The notes beneath the pieces were generated by a model, which worked only from the letters and a program-made list of their open reading frames with translations, did no database searches and had not been told where the DNA came from. Source: Alteriqipengyuania lutimaris (GTDB lineage: Bacteria; Pseudomonadota; Alphaproteobacteria; Sphingomonadales; Sphingomonadaceae). Taken from it: a stretch of 64,000 bases of DNA. The position numbers were made by a program, and so were the translations under genes. Below are positions 26,932 to 35,675 of the stretch, piece after piece (the first letter of the stretch is position 1; each line of letters opens with the position of its first letter). The stretch lies in the NCBI RefSeq assembly GCF_003363135.1, contig NZ_QRBB01000001.1:2578501-2642500 (forward strand), read 5' to 3'.

Positions 26932-28526
26932 GATCGGCCATACTCCGATCTTAGGCGCAGTTTGTCGACTTTTCCCGTCGCTGCCAATGGCATGTGGGCG
27001 AGCCGCATCACCGCATCGGGACGCCACCAGCTGGCAACCTTGCCGTCGAGCGTGCCCAACAGGTCCTCGTCGCTGATCTGCGTGCCCTCGCGCAATTCCA
27101 CCAGCAGGACCGGCCGTTCGCCCCACTTGTCATGCTCGCGCCCGATCACGGCCGCCATCGATACGTCCGGGTGCGCGCCCACGATCGTCTCGATCTCGGC
27201 CGGATTGATCCATTCGCCGCCCGACTTGATCAGGTCCTTCGCGCGCCCGGTGATCGCCAGCCGGCCCTTCGCATCGATCCGCGCGAGATCGCCGGTGTCG
27301 AACCAGCCATCCTTCGTCGCAGGCGCATCCTGCCCGAAATAGGTTTCCACCACGCTCGGCCCGCGCACCCACAGGTGCCCTTCGGCATCGCGCTGGCCCT
27401 CCAGCGGCGTGCCCTCCGCATCGCTCAGCATCAGGTCGATCCCGATCGCGGGAATGCCCGAGAGCGAAGGATCGCGGCCCCGGGCGGTCGGCGGCATTGC
27501 GGTGCCGAGCGGCGAAATCTCGGTCATTCCCCATGTCGTCTGCACGCGGATGCCGCGCGCCTCGATCCGCTCCATCAAAGCCGGGGGCATCGGCGCGCCG
27601 CCGACCATGATCCGGTCGAGCGTGGGCACGTTCGCGCCGGTCTGGTCGAGATGGTCCATCAGGCCGAGCCACACGGTGGGCACGCCGACGCCGATGGTCA
27701 CGTCCTCCTCGCGGATCAGCCGCGCCAGCGCCGCGCCGCCCGACACGGTTCCGGGCAGGACCAGCTTGCCGCCGACTGCGGGGACCGAGAACGGCAGCCC
27801 CCAGGCATTGGCATGGAACATCGGGACCATCGTCAGCACGCTGTCGTCGTGCGTCAGGCCCGCGACGTCGGCCTGCAACTGGCGCATGGAGTGCAGGTAG
27901 TTGCCCCGGTGCGTGTAGGTAACGCCCTTGGGCGCGCCGGTGGTGCCCGAAGTGAAGCACAGGCCGCACGGCGCATTCTCATCGAAGCGCCCCCATTCGA
28001 CCGTGCCGCCCGCCTGCTCCATGGCGTCGGCCATGTTCGACACCCGGCGCGCGCCATCCGCGAACATGCCGATATCGGTATCGCCATCGATCAGCAGCAC
28101 GTCCTCGACCAGCGGCGCCTCTGCTAGCACCTTGCCCGCAAGCGCATAGAGGCCCGCACTCGCGATCAGGATGCGCGCCCCGCTCTGGTTGAGCATCGAG
28201 GCGAGCTGCGCGGGCAGGAGCCGGGGGTTGAGCGTATGGCAGATCGCCCCCATCCCCATGATCGCGTACCAGCATTCGAGGTGCGCCTGCGTGTTCCAGG
28301 CCAGCGTCGCCACGCACTCCCCTTGCGCGACTTCGCGCTGCGCCAGCGCGGCCGAGACGCGTTTCGCATTGGTGCGCAGATCGGGATAGCTCAGCCGCGT
28401 AGACGGAGCGGCTTCCCGTGCCGTGACGACCTGCGCATACGGATGCCACTTCGCCGCATGGTCGATGAACTTGTCCAGCGTCAGCGCGTAGGGCTGCATC
28501 GTTCCCTGTGTGGTCTGGGGTATCAT
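26928..28526 (-). CDS. Acyl-CoA synthetase (AMP-forming)
   Basis: A 532-residue ANL-superfamily ligase that activates a carboxylic acid to its CoA thioester using ATP. The P-loop motif is CFTSGTTGAPKGVTYTH. A second core motif is QTTWGMTEISPLG, the hinge region is GWFDTGDLARIDAKGRLAITGR, and the catalytic lysine motif is TGKVDKLRLR at the C-terminus. Overall pattern is that of medium/long-chain fatty acid ligases. The ATG at 28526 overlaps the esterase stop (ATGA). A second ATG at 28499, preceded by AGGGA, gives a more typical N-terminus (MQPYALTLDKFIDHAAKWH) and may be the real start. Confidence 0.92.
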   Translation of the reverse strand: MIPQTTQGTMQPYALTLDKFIDHAAKWHPYAQVVTAREAAPSTRLSYPDLRTNAKRVSAALAQREVAQGECVATLAWNTQAHLECWYAIMGMGAICHTLNPRLLPAQLASMLNQSGARILIASAGLYALAGKVLAEAPLVEDVLLIDGDTDIGMFADGARRVSNMADAMEQAGGTVEWGRFDENAPCGLCFTSGTTGAPKGVTYTHRGNYLHSMRQLQADVAGLTHDDSVLTMVPMFHANAWGLPFSVPAVGGKLVLPGTVSGGAALARLIREEDVTIGVGVPTVWLGLMDHLDQTGANVPTLDRIMVGGAPMPPALMERIEARGIRVQTTWGMTEISPLGTAMPPTARGRDPSLSGIPAIGIDLMLSDAEGTPLEGQRDAEGHLWVRGPSVVETYFGQDAPATKDGWFDTGDLARIDAKGRLAITGRAKDLIKSGGEWINPAEIETIVGAHPDVSMAAVIGREHDKWGERPVLLVELREGTQISDEDLLGTLDGKVASWWRPDAVMRLAHMPLAATGKVDKLRLRSEYGRS

Positions 28527-30196
28527 TGGCAGCCCGTCACGCGAGGCGGCAGCGGCGGGCTCGCGATGCCGACATTCCAGTGCCACGGCTGGTCGCCCGC
28601 CGCGCGGCGGCGGCACACGACCGCTTCGTTGAGGGCATAGCGCGTGCCGAGCAGTTGCGAGCCCGCCTGCGCGGTCCCGTCGAACAGGACGAAGGCCCCC
28701 TCCGGCCCGTAGGCGGGCCAGTCTATCTGGCCGTGGGCGGAAGGCGCTCCGTCGCGCGCGAAGGTCGTCCAGTATTGCAGCATCGCGTCGGACAATGCGC
28801 GCTGTTCTGCCGTGCGCGGAATTTGCGGCCAGTTGGGCGCGGTGTCGTGGATCGTGCCGAAGACGAAGGGGATCTCGGATGCGTGGAAGGCGTGCAGCCC
28901 CGCCTCGTCCGCTTCCGGGTAGCCGTGATCGAAAAGGTAGAGGAAGGCGTCCTGCGCAGCCGCAGTCTGCTTGCGCGCCAGCCGCTCCGCCGTCCAGCCG
29001 TAGAGCGCGTCGCGGGTGGCGGCGAGCATGCTCTCGTCGACATTGTCTGGCGGATAGAGCGCGAGGAAGACGTCGGCGAGATCGCCGTAGAGTTCGCGGA
29101 TCTTCTCCTCGTAAGCCGTGCGCGTGTTCGGCGCCGGGGGTAGCAGCCGCCGGAGCGAGCGGATTTCGCCGCTGTTGAACCCAGCGATCAGGGGCACCTG
29201 CGCCTGCTCGCCGCGATCGAAAGTCTCGGCAATCTGATGCGGAATCAGCTTTCCGTCGACCGTGGTCCAGGTAAGGAAGCCTGCCCGGGTGGCCCGATTG
29301 ACGAGCGCGCCAGGCTCCATTTTGCGCAGCGCCGCGAGGTCCGGCGCGTCGAGCTGCTCCTGCAGCCACGTGCCGATCGATTCCGCCGACGGGTGTCCAT
29401 GCTCGGCCTCCTTCAGCGCGGGCGAGGAGATCATGTAGGCGCTCTGCATGATCGCCTTATCAAACAGGCCTTTCGCAGGCGGAGCGGTCATCAGCCACAT
29501 GACGCTGAGCGCGCCCGCGGACTCGCCCACGATCGTGACATTGTCGGGATCGCCGCCGAAGGCCGCGATGTTCGCCTCGATCCAGCGCAGCGCGGCGATC
29601 TGGTCCATCAGCCCGTAATTGCCCGAGACTCCATCGGGCGATTCCGCGCTCAGTTCGGGATGCGCGAGGAAGCCGAGCGCGCCGAGCCGGTAGTTGATCG
29701 AGACGACGACGACGCCCTGCTGCGCCATGCGCGACCCGTCGTACATGTCGAAAGCGCTGGTGCCCGAGACGAGTGCGCCGCCGTGGATCCAGACGAACAC
29801 CGGCGCATTGGCGGCATCCTCCGGAGCCCAGATATTGAGCGAGAGGCAATCCTCGCTCATCGGCCCCAGTTCCTCGTGGTAGATCGAACTGGCCGCGCCG
29901 GGAACGGTCGGCTGGTAGCAGGCCGGGCCGAATTTGGTCCCATCGCGCACGCCGTCCCACGCGGCAGGCTCTTGCGGAGGCTGCCAGCGCAGCTCGCCCA
30001 CCGGCGGCGCGGCGTAGGGAATGCCCTTGAACGATACCACATCGCCGTCGGCCTCGCCCCGTACGCTACCGGCGGGAGCGGCGATCGTCACCTCTTCGCC
30101 ATCTTCGGCATGCGCGGGCGCCGCCAGCGTCAGCAGACCCGCACCGATCGAGAGGGCGGCTGCTGCGAGGCTGCGGAATGGGTTCGTATTGGGCAC
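28523..30196 (-). CDS. Type-B carboxylesterase, secreted
   Basis: A 557-residue alpha/beta-hydrolase with a cleavable signal peptide (AHA, about residue 30) rather than a lipobox. Family motifs: FKGIPYAAPPVGELRW, SEDCLSLNIWAP, VFVWIHGGA, nucleophile GESAGALS and the His region HAFHASEIPFVFG. It is clearly homologous to the lipoprotein esterase at 23448-25097, and the two probably arose by duplication and then changed localisation. It lies between the TonB receptor and the acyl-CoA ligase, and its stop overlaps the ligase start. Confidence 0.92.
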   Translation of the reverse strand: MPNTNPFRSLAAAALSIGAGLLTLAAPAHAEDGEEVTIAAPAGSVRGEADGDVVSFKGIPYAAPPVGELRWQPPQEPAAWDGVRDGTKFGPACYQPTVPGAASSIYHEELGPMSEDCLSLNIWAPEDAANAPVFVWIHGGALVSGTSAFDMYDGSRMAQQGVVVVSINYRLGALGFLAHPELSAESPDGVSGNYGLMDQIAALRWIEANIAAFGGDPDNVTIVGESAGALSVMWLMTAPPAKGLFDKAIMQSAYMISSPALKEAEHGHPSAESIGTWLQEQLDAPDLAALRKMEPGALVNRATRAGFLTWTTVDGKLIPHQIAETFDRGEQAQVPLIAGFNSGEIRSLRRLLPPAPNTRTAYEEKIRELYGDLADVFLALYPPDNVDESMLAATRDALYGWTAERLARKQTAAAQDAFLYLFDHGYPEADEAGLHAFHASEIPFVFGTIHDTAPNWPQIPRTAEQRALSDAMLQYWTTFARDGAPSAHGQIDWPAYGPEGAFVLFDGTAQAGSQLLGTRYALNEAVVCRRRAAGDQPWHWNVGIASPPLPPRVTGCQ

Positions 30197-30271
30197 GGGG
30201 ACATCACCTCAATAGGCCTTGCGTGTCCGCGCGGGCGACGGGCCGTGCGCGGGCGACTGGAAAACTCGTGC

Positions 30272-30303
30272 GGCTCCGCGACCCGTTTCCGGACCGCGGA
30301 GCC
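30272..30303 (-). terminator. Intercistronic hairpin after the TonB receptor gene
   Basis: Nine-base perfect arms, GGCTCCGCG (30272-30280) and CGCGGAGCC (30295-30303), with an inner CCG/CGG pairing in the loop. On the minus strand a TTTT follows about 10 bases later. It lies between the receptor and the esterase and may reduce expression of the downstream enzymes relative to the receptor. Confidence 0.55.
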
Positions 30304-30310
30304 TTGTCGT

Positions 30311-32653
30311 CTAAAACGTAATGTTGGTTCGCACGCCGAAGGTGCGCGGACGCAGACGGCCGTAACGCCCGTCGAGGAAAGCCTCGGGATGGACGTAGTT
30401 GATCGCGTCGTTGTTGAAGACGTTCTCGACATAGGCCGTGATCGACAGGTCCGGCGACAGGTTCACCCCGGCATAGGCGTTGGCGTAAACATATTCCTCG
30501 GTGAAGTCGTATTGCGGCGACTGCACGCCCGGCTGGCCCGGCACGTTCGGGAACAGTCCTGGGAAGGAGCCGACATAGGCCACGTTGCCGGTGACGAATG
30601 CCGTTTCGGTGTCACCCACGGGGAAACTGTAGGTCGCGGTGGCCGATCCCTGGAATTCCGGGGTGGCCAGGCGGATACCGTCCTCGGCGCCCGAAATCGC
30701 CGCCTCGACCGGCGACAGATCGTCGATGCGGGCATCGATATAGGCGCCGCTCGCCGCGAGGCGAAGCCCGTCGACCGGCCGTGCGACCAGCTCGAATTCG
30801 ATCCCCTTGCTCACTGCGCCGCCGATATTGGTGGCGAACTGGACCGCGTCGGACACCCGGTTCGCCTGCACCTGGATGTTGTTCCAGTCGATGTAGAAGG
30901 CGGCGAGGTTCGCGGTGAAGCGGTTGTCGAAGAATGATCCCTTCAGGCCGACCTCGTAGTTGGTCAGCTTGTCCGAGCTCGCCCCTTCGGGGATGACGAT
31001 ATCGTTCGGGAAAGCGGCAGGCGGAACGAGACCGGCGCGTGCGTTGACGACCGGCGGGCGGAAACCCGTGGAGACCGTCGCATAGGTGGTCAGGTTGCGG
31101 CTCGGCTTGAAGGAAATGCTGCCCTTCCACGACAGCTTGTCGTCCTTGGCCAGCACGCCTTCCGACGGGACGGTATCCGTGACGGTCAGCGGCGGAACGA
31201 AGAAGCCGCACTGGGCACGGAAAACCGTACAGAACCCGCGGGTGAGGAAGTTGCTCGTATAGCCGCCGCCGCGGGTCGTGGTCTGCACGTCCACTTCGCC
31301 GTAGCGCAGGCCGCCGGTGACCCAGAGGCTATCGCTGAAGCGATAGGTGAGTTCGCCGAAGACCGCTTTTTCGCCGATGTCGGTGTAATTCTTGAAGCTC
31401 TGGTAGTAGATGCTGGGAAGACCGGTCGTGTTGGTCTGGGCGAGGAATTCCGGCGTGGTGCGGTAATCGAAATCGACATTGCGCCGCTTGTCGAAGAAGA
31501 AGCCGCCCACGATCCATTCGAACGGCCCCTCGTGGCTCGACGCGAGGCGCACTTCCTGGACGATGATGTCGTCATACCCCAGTGCGTCGAGCGAGAACGG
31601 GACGAGCTGGTCGTATGTCCCCGCGAGGTCGACGTAGAACAGGCCCGAAAGATCGGAATAGGTGGTCGAACTGACCAGTTCGGCGAAGCCGAAATCGGCG
31701 TTGATCGTGGCGTTGATCGCCAGCAGGTCGCTCTGGAACAGGTCGGGCTGCGCCGTTCTGCGCACGTAGGTCCCCAGATCCGGATTGGTCAGCGATGAAT
31801 CGGCCGGGTTGCTGATTTCCTTGTTGACCGACAGCCTGACCGAGAACCTGCTGCTGGGTTCGATCAGGAGCGAAGCCCTGATGCCGTAGGCTTCGATCGA
31901 ATTGGCATCGTCGATACCCGTGCCGATATTGTCGACCCAGCCATCTTCGTTGCGGTAGTAACCGACCGCGCGGAAGGCGACCTTATCCTGCGCGATCGGT
32001 ACGTTGACCATCGCGTTGTAACGCTGGCGCAGGCCGCCTTCCTCGGTATAGCCGAGGTCGACCAGTGCCGAGGCTTCGAACTCGCTCGGGTTGGGTGCCT
32101 TGGTGATGATCCGCATGGCACCCGCGAGCGAGCCCGAACCAAACAGCGTGCCCTGCGGCCCGCGCAGGAATTCGACGCGCTCCACATCGTAGAGGTTCGG
32201 GTCGAGAATGGTCGAGTTGCCGTTCGCCGAGATCGGCAGTTCGTCGATATAGATCGCGACCGGTGCCTGCAGACCGGCGCTGTAGCCGTTGGTCGAAATG
32301 CCGCGTGCGGTGAAGTTGTTGAAGTTCTGCGTCGGGCGGTTGAGCACCACGCCCGGCGTCTCGCGCGCCAGCCGCTCGTATCCCACGATGCCCTTTTCGG
32401 TCAGCTCTTCCTGGCTGAACGCGGTCACGCTCACCGGAACGTCCTGCAGGCGTGCCTCGCGGCGGGTGGCGGTAACGATGATTTCGTTGCCTTCGGCCGG
32501 CGCGGCGCGCTGGGCGGTCGGTGAAATTTCCTCGGTGGTCTCGGTCTCCGATTCCACCTCGTCCTGCGGCTGGGCGGTTGCCTGAGCGCTGACGGCGGCC
32601 GGTAATAGCCCGAACGCGACCGCAGATGCGGACGCCAGAAGCGATCCCCTCAT
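30311..32653 (-). CDS. TonB-dependent outer-membrane receptor of the ester locus
   Basis: A 780-residue receptor. A signal peptide ends near VSA at about residue 24. The TonB box and plug begin at EIIVTATRREARLQDVPVSV. Plug motifs TARGIST and VEFLRGPQGTLFGSGSLAG are followed by a barrel ending in VRTNITF, the usual aromatic C-terminus. It belongs to the group of receptors that takes up organic compounds in sphingomonads rather than iron siderophores, judged only by its operon with catabolic genes. AGGGA precedes the ATG at 32653. It is the first gene of the receptor-esterase-ligase-TetR unit. Confidence 0.94.
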   Translation of the reverse strand: MRGSLLASASAVAFGLLPAAVSAQATAQPQDEVESETETTEEISPTAQRAAPAEGNEIIVTATRREARLQDVPVSVTAFSQEELTEKGIVGYERLARETPGVVLNRPTQNFNNFTARGISTNGYSAGLQAPVAIYIDELPISANGNSTILDPNLYDVERVEFLRGPQGTLFGSGSLAGAMRIITKAPNPSEFEASALVDLGYTEEGGLRQRYNAMVNVPIAQDKVAFRAVGYYRNEDGWVDNIGTGIDDANSIEAYGIRASLLIEPSSRFSVRLSVNKEISNPADSSLTNPDLGTYVRRTAQPDLFQSDLLAINATINADFGFAELVSSTTYSDLSGLFYVDLAGTYDQLVPFSLDALGYDDIIVQEVRLASSHEGPFEWIVGGFFFDKRRNVDFDYRTTPEFLAQTNTTGLPSIYYQSFKNYTDIGEKAVFGELTYRFSDSLWVTGGLRYGEVDVQTTTRGGGYTSNFLTRGFCTVFRAQCGFFVPPLTVTDTVPSEGVLAKDDKLSWKGSISFKPSRNLTTYATVSTGFRPPVVNARAGLVPPAAFPNDIVIPEGASSDKLTNYEVGLKGSFFDNRFTANLAAFYIDWNNIQVQANRVSDAVQFATNIGGAVSKGIEFELVARPVDGLRLAASGAYIDARIDDLSPVEAAISGAEDGIRLATPEFQGSATATYSFPVGDTETAFVTGNVAYVGSFPGLFPNVPGQPGVQSPQYDFTEEYVYANAYAGVNLSPDLSITAYVENVFNNDAINYVHPEAFLDGRYGRLRPRTFGVRTNITF

Positions 32654-32723
32654 AATCCCTCTCCGTTTCTCCCGGCAGTTGCTCCGCCGCGGTCGTTCAC
32701 ACATCCGCGAATCTCTCGACGAT

Positions 32724-32751
32724 GTCAACATTCACTCTCTTTCGTGTGAAT
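32724..32751 (-). promoter_or_regulatory. Promoter -35 and palindromic operator candidate, copy 1
   Basis: The palindrome at 32730-32751 has perfect six-base outer arms ATTCAC and GTGAAT (7 of the outer 8 pairs match). Immediately adjacent, read on the minus strand, is a perfect TTGACA (32729-32724) suited as the -35 of the TonB receptor gene, whose ATG is at 32653. The 308-base gap 32654-32961 between this receptor and the divergent response regulator holds no other gene that I can support. Confidence 0.7.
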
Positions 32752-32961
32752 ATCTTGCATCGGAGCTCCGCGAAACGGCCCGCTCACAGGGATTTCGCGT
32801 GGGGTGACCTAGGACCAGGACGGGGACATCAGATCATCGAGCCGCGTCGGCGTGGGCGCGCTCGGCAACGGCCAGCGACTTTCGCCTTGACAATTATTAA
32901 CGGTATGGAAGCATCTGTTCAGCTAAATGTTTCAGATTGTTAGTCCCGAGAATAAGTTACA

Positions 32962-33333
32962 GTGATCCTGGTTGTCGAAGACGAAGCGGAGGTCCGCGAA
33001 GAGCTGGTCGAGATGCTCGAACTGCGCAGCTTCGCGGTCTGTGAAGCGGCTTGTGTCGCCTCCGCGCTCGACAAGGTGCGCGAAGCCGCTACCCCGCTGA
33101 TCCTGCTGACCGATCTTCGGCTGCGCGAGACGAGCGGCCTCAGCCTCATCCGCCAGATCGATTCCGATCCCGACCTGCGCTCCAAGGTTGTCCGTTCGAT
33201 CCTGATGACCGGGCATATCGACCTGACGGAGCCCACCCAGCGCGATATCACGGGCCAAGAGATTCCGCTGCTTTTCAAGCCGGTCGATTTCAAGGTTCTC
33301 CTGCCCCTTCTTGCCGAAGAGTTCCAGGCGTGA
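32962..33333 (+). CDS. Stand-alone receiver domain protein
   Basis: A 123-residue single-domain response regulator. Acidic pocket VEDE, phosphorylation site Asp51 in LLTDLRLRETSGL, MTGH for the Thr and LLFKPVD for the Lys are all in place, so it should be phosphorylatable. No output domain. The start is GTG. Its stop overlaps the GTG start of the membrane kinase gene, so the two proteins are made together; it probably shuttles phosphate or competes with the other regulators of the module. Confidence 0.9.
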   Translation: MILVVEDEAEVREELVEMLELRSFAVCEAACVASALDKVREAATPLILLTDLRLRETSGLSLIRQIDSDPDLRSKVVRSILMTGHIDLTEPTQRDITGQEIPLLFKPVDFKVLLPLLAEEFQA

Positions 33334-35675
33334 GCGACGGCTTCCTCTCGCCCGGGCTGAACAAGATCAAGCCGCCGCTCAGCGCGGAGACGCTCGGCCA
33401 GATGACAGCGCGTGGATGGTTTCTCACGCTTGCCCTTTGCGTCATCGCGGTGGCGGCGAGCTCGTTCCGGATCGTCATCGCTCCGGGCTTCGAACTCTAT
33501 CTCGGTCCGCTGTTCTACCTGCTCGCCTATCGTATGGGCGGGCTGAAGCTGGCGATCCCGATGGTGGTTCTCACGATGGGGGCGTCCTTCTTCTGGTGGG
33601 GCCATGTGTTCACCATCATGGTGGCCCTGGCGCACGTCCTCTTCGTCGACCGGGTGCGTTTCGCCGGCCGGTCGCTCGCGATGGCGACCGTCGTCTTCTT
33701 CATGACGATCGGCGCGGTCGCAGCCTACCTTTTCCTCCATTTCTATTATGGCGCATCGCCGACGATCATCGCGCTGGCCGTCATCCGCAAGCTGCTCAAC
33801 GAAGCGCTCATGGCGGCCCTCGTCGATCTGATCGTGTCGCTGCTGGCCGTGAATTTCATGACCGGCCGCGTATACAGGCGGCAAACCATCAGCCTTTCGG
33901 AGCTGCTGCCCGCATCCATCACCCTGATCGTGCTGACGTCCGCGCTGGCCCTGTTCGTCGGCAGCGTCGATCGTTTCCCGCGCGATTTCCGGGCCTTCCA
34001 GGCGGAGACCAAACTCCAGGTTCAGTTGCGGGTCGGGCGGGGAATATTCCGCGACGAACCTTTCCTCGGACTGGCCGATCTGCAGCAAGACGGGATCATT
34101 CGCCACAAGGTCCTGATTTCCGATGATGAAAGCGACCTGCGGACGCAGGCGTCGATGAATATCTTCGGCTGCACACGGATCGATGACGGCTCGCGGGTGA
34201 CCGGCCCCAATGATCGCAACACCTTCGCCTATTGGGTGTCCGCATGTCACCTCGACCAGGTGCAGATCGCAAATCGCCCGTTCTACTACCTCTATTCGAC
34301 CAAGCCGCTTGCCGAGAACGCATATCGCGGCGTCCTGCTCCAGATGCTCGGCCCGGGCCTGATCCTGCCCTTTGCGATGTTGCTCCAGCTTTTCGTGACG
34401 CGTTCGCTGCGACGCTCGTTGAGGGCGTGGAAGGACATTGCCGAAGGCTTCGGCCGCCCCGGCCTGACCACTCCCGGCAAGCTCGTGTTCAGCGAATTCG
34501 AGGGCCCCATCGGAAAGATCGTGGCAGCCAACAACGGCTTCGCCGAGCTGGTCGAAGAGCGCAAGCGCATCATCCGGACGGTGAGCGAACTGAAGCAGGA
34601 AATGAATCTGACCTTCGCTTCGGACGTCGTTTTCGACACGACTACGTGTTCCTTGCAGTTCATCGACGTCAACATGGATCGGGCCGCGGTCAGGCGGTCG
34701 GAGAGCGTGCACCCGAACGATTGCATGGCCTTCTCGGAAGCGATCAATGCTAGCGATGCATTCATCGAATTCCGCAAAGAGGGGGACGAAACGGGCGACT
34801 GGTACCTGCTGGTGGTTCGCGACCTGCTCGCCCCGGGCCGCTGGCGTTCCGGATGGCTGTTACGCCTGCGCCAGTCGAAGCTTGCCCAGAACCGGATACT
34901 CCAGCAGGCACGGCTGGTGGAGCTCGGCGGGATGGCATCGGCGCTGAGCCACGAACTCAAGCAGCCGCTCTTCACCATTTCGCTCTGCGCGGAAAACAGC
35001 CGGCTGCTGCTCGATCAGGACAATGAAGAGAGCACCCAGCGTGCGCGCGGCAAGCTCGATCGGATCAGCGAACAGGTCGATCGTGCGCGCACGATCATCA
35101 GCCGCATTTCGGGCTATGCGCGTATCGATGACAGCGAACCCGAAGCGCTCGATCTGGGCGAGGTGGTCACCGCCGCTCTTTCCTTCATGCGTCCGGTACT
35201 GGTGCATTACGATGTCGGCATCAGGGTGATCCTGCCCGACGGGCCCACGGTCCGGATACTCGCGTCGCGTGTCGGCCTCGAGCAGGTCCTCGTCAACACG
35301 ATCAAGAATGCGATCGACTCCATCGTCATGCGGCGCGAGGCCGAGCCGGGCCTCATAGGAACCATCGAACTGTCGGTCGTCTTCGTGGGCGATGGAATCC
35401 GCATGAGCATTACGGATAATGGCGGCGGCCTCGCGCTCAGCCACCCTCAAGGGGCATTCGATGCCTTCACCACAACCAAGGACTCCGATCGGGGAACGGG
35501 CCTCGGCCTCTATATATCGCGCCAGATCGTGATGGAAATCGGCGGCCAGATCGCCCTTGAGTCGCGCAAGGCGCCCGAGCGGGGTGCGGTCCTGACGATC
35601 GACTTCCCCGGCTTCGTGGTCCTGCCGCAGGAGCAACCTTCCGGCAGCGGGCCGGAGGAGGCAGCGCATGCCTAG
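33330..35675 (+). CDS. Multi-pass membrane sensor histidine kinase
   Basis: A 781-residue kinase with an unusual front end. Six or seven membrane helices lie between about residues 28 and 220. A periplasmic segment of roughly 110 residues with two Cys follows, then another membrane helix near 345 and a HAMP-like stretch. Next is a PAS-like region around 430-520, then DHp and ATPase domains. The H-box is SALSHELKQPLFTISL with His at residue 541. The ATPase motifs are VNTIKNAIDSI, ITDNGGGL and GTGLGLYIS. The HELKQPL form belongs to the FixL/NtrB-like class. The sensory region matches no named domain that I recognise. It lies between a receiver and a receiver-EAL gene, overlapping both. Confidence 0.92.
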   Translation: MSDGFLSPGLNKIKPPLSAETLGQMTARGWFLTLALCVIAVAASSFRIVIAPGFELYLGPLFYLLAYRMGGLKLAIPMVVLTMGASFFWWGHVFTIMVALAHVLFVDRVRFAGRSLAMATVVFFMTIGAVAAYLFLHFYYGASPTIIALAVIRKLLNEALMAALVDLIVSLLAVNFMTGRVYRRQTISLSELLPASITLIVLTSALALFVGSVDRFPRDFRAFQAETKLQVQLRVGRGIFRDEPFLGLADLQQDGIIRHKVLISDDESDLRTQASMNIFGCTRIDDGSRVTGPNDRNTFAYWVSACHLDQVQIANRPFYYLYSTKPLAENAYRGVLLQMLGPGLILPFAMLLQLFVTRSLRRSLRAWKDIAEGFGRPGLTTPGKLVFSEFEGPIGKIVAANNGFAELVEERKRIIRTVSELKQEMNLTFASDVVFDTTTCSLQFIDVNMDRAAVRRSESVHPNDCMAFSEAINASDAFIEFRKEGDETGDWYLLVVRDLLAPGRWRSGWLLRLRQSKLAQNRILQQARLVELGGMASALSHELKQPLFTISLCAENSRLLLDQDNEESTQRARGKLDRISEQVDRARTIISRISGYARIDDSEPEALDLGEVVTAALSFMRPVLVHYDVGIRVILPDGPTVRILASRVGLEQVLVNTIKNAIDSIVMRREAEPGLIGTIELSVVFVGDGIRMSITDNGGGLALSHPQGAFDAFTTTKDSDRGTGLGLYISRQIVMEIGGQIALESRKAPERGAVLTIDFPGFVVLPQEQPSGSGPEEAAHA

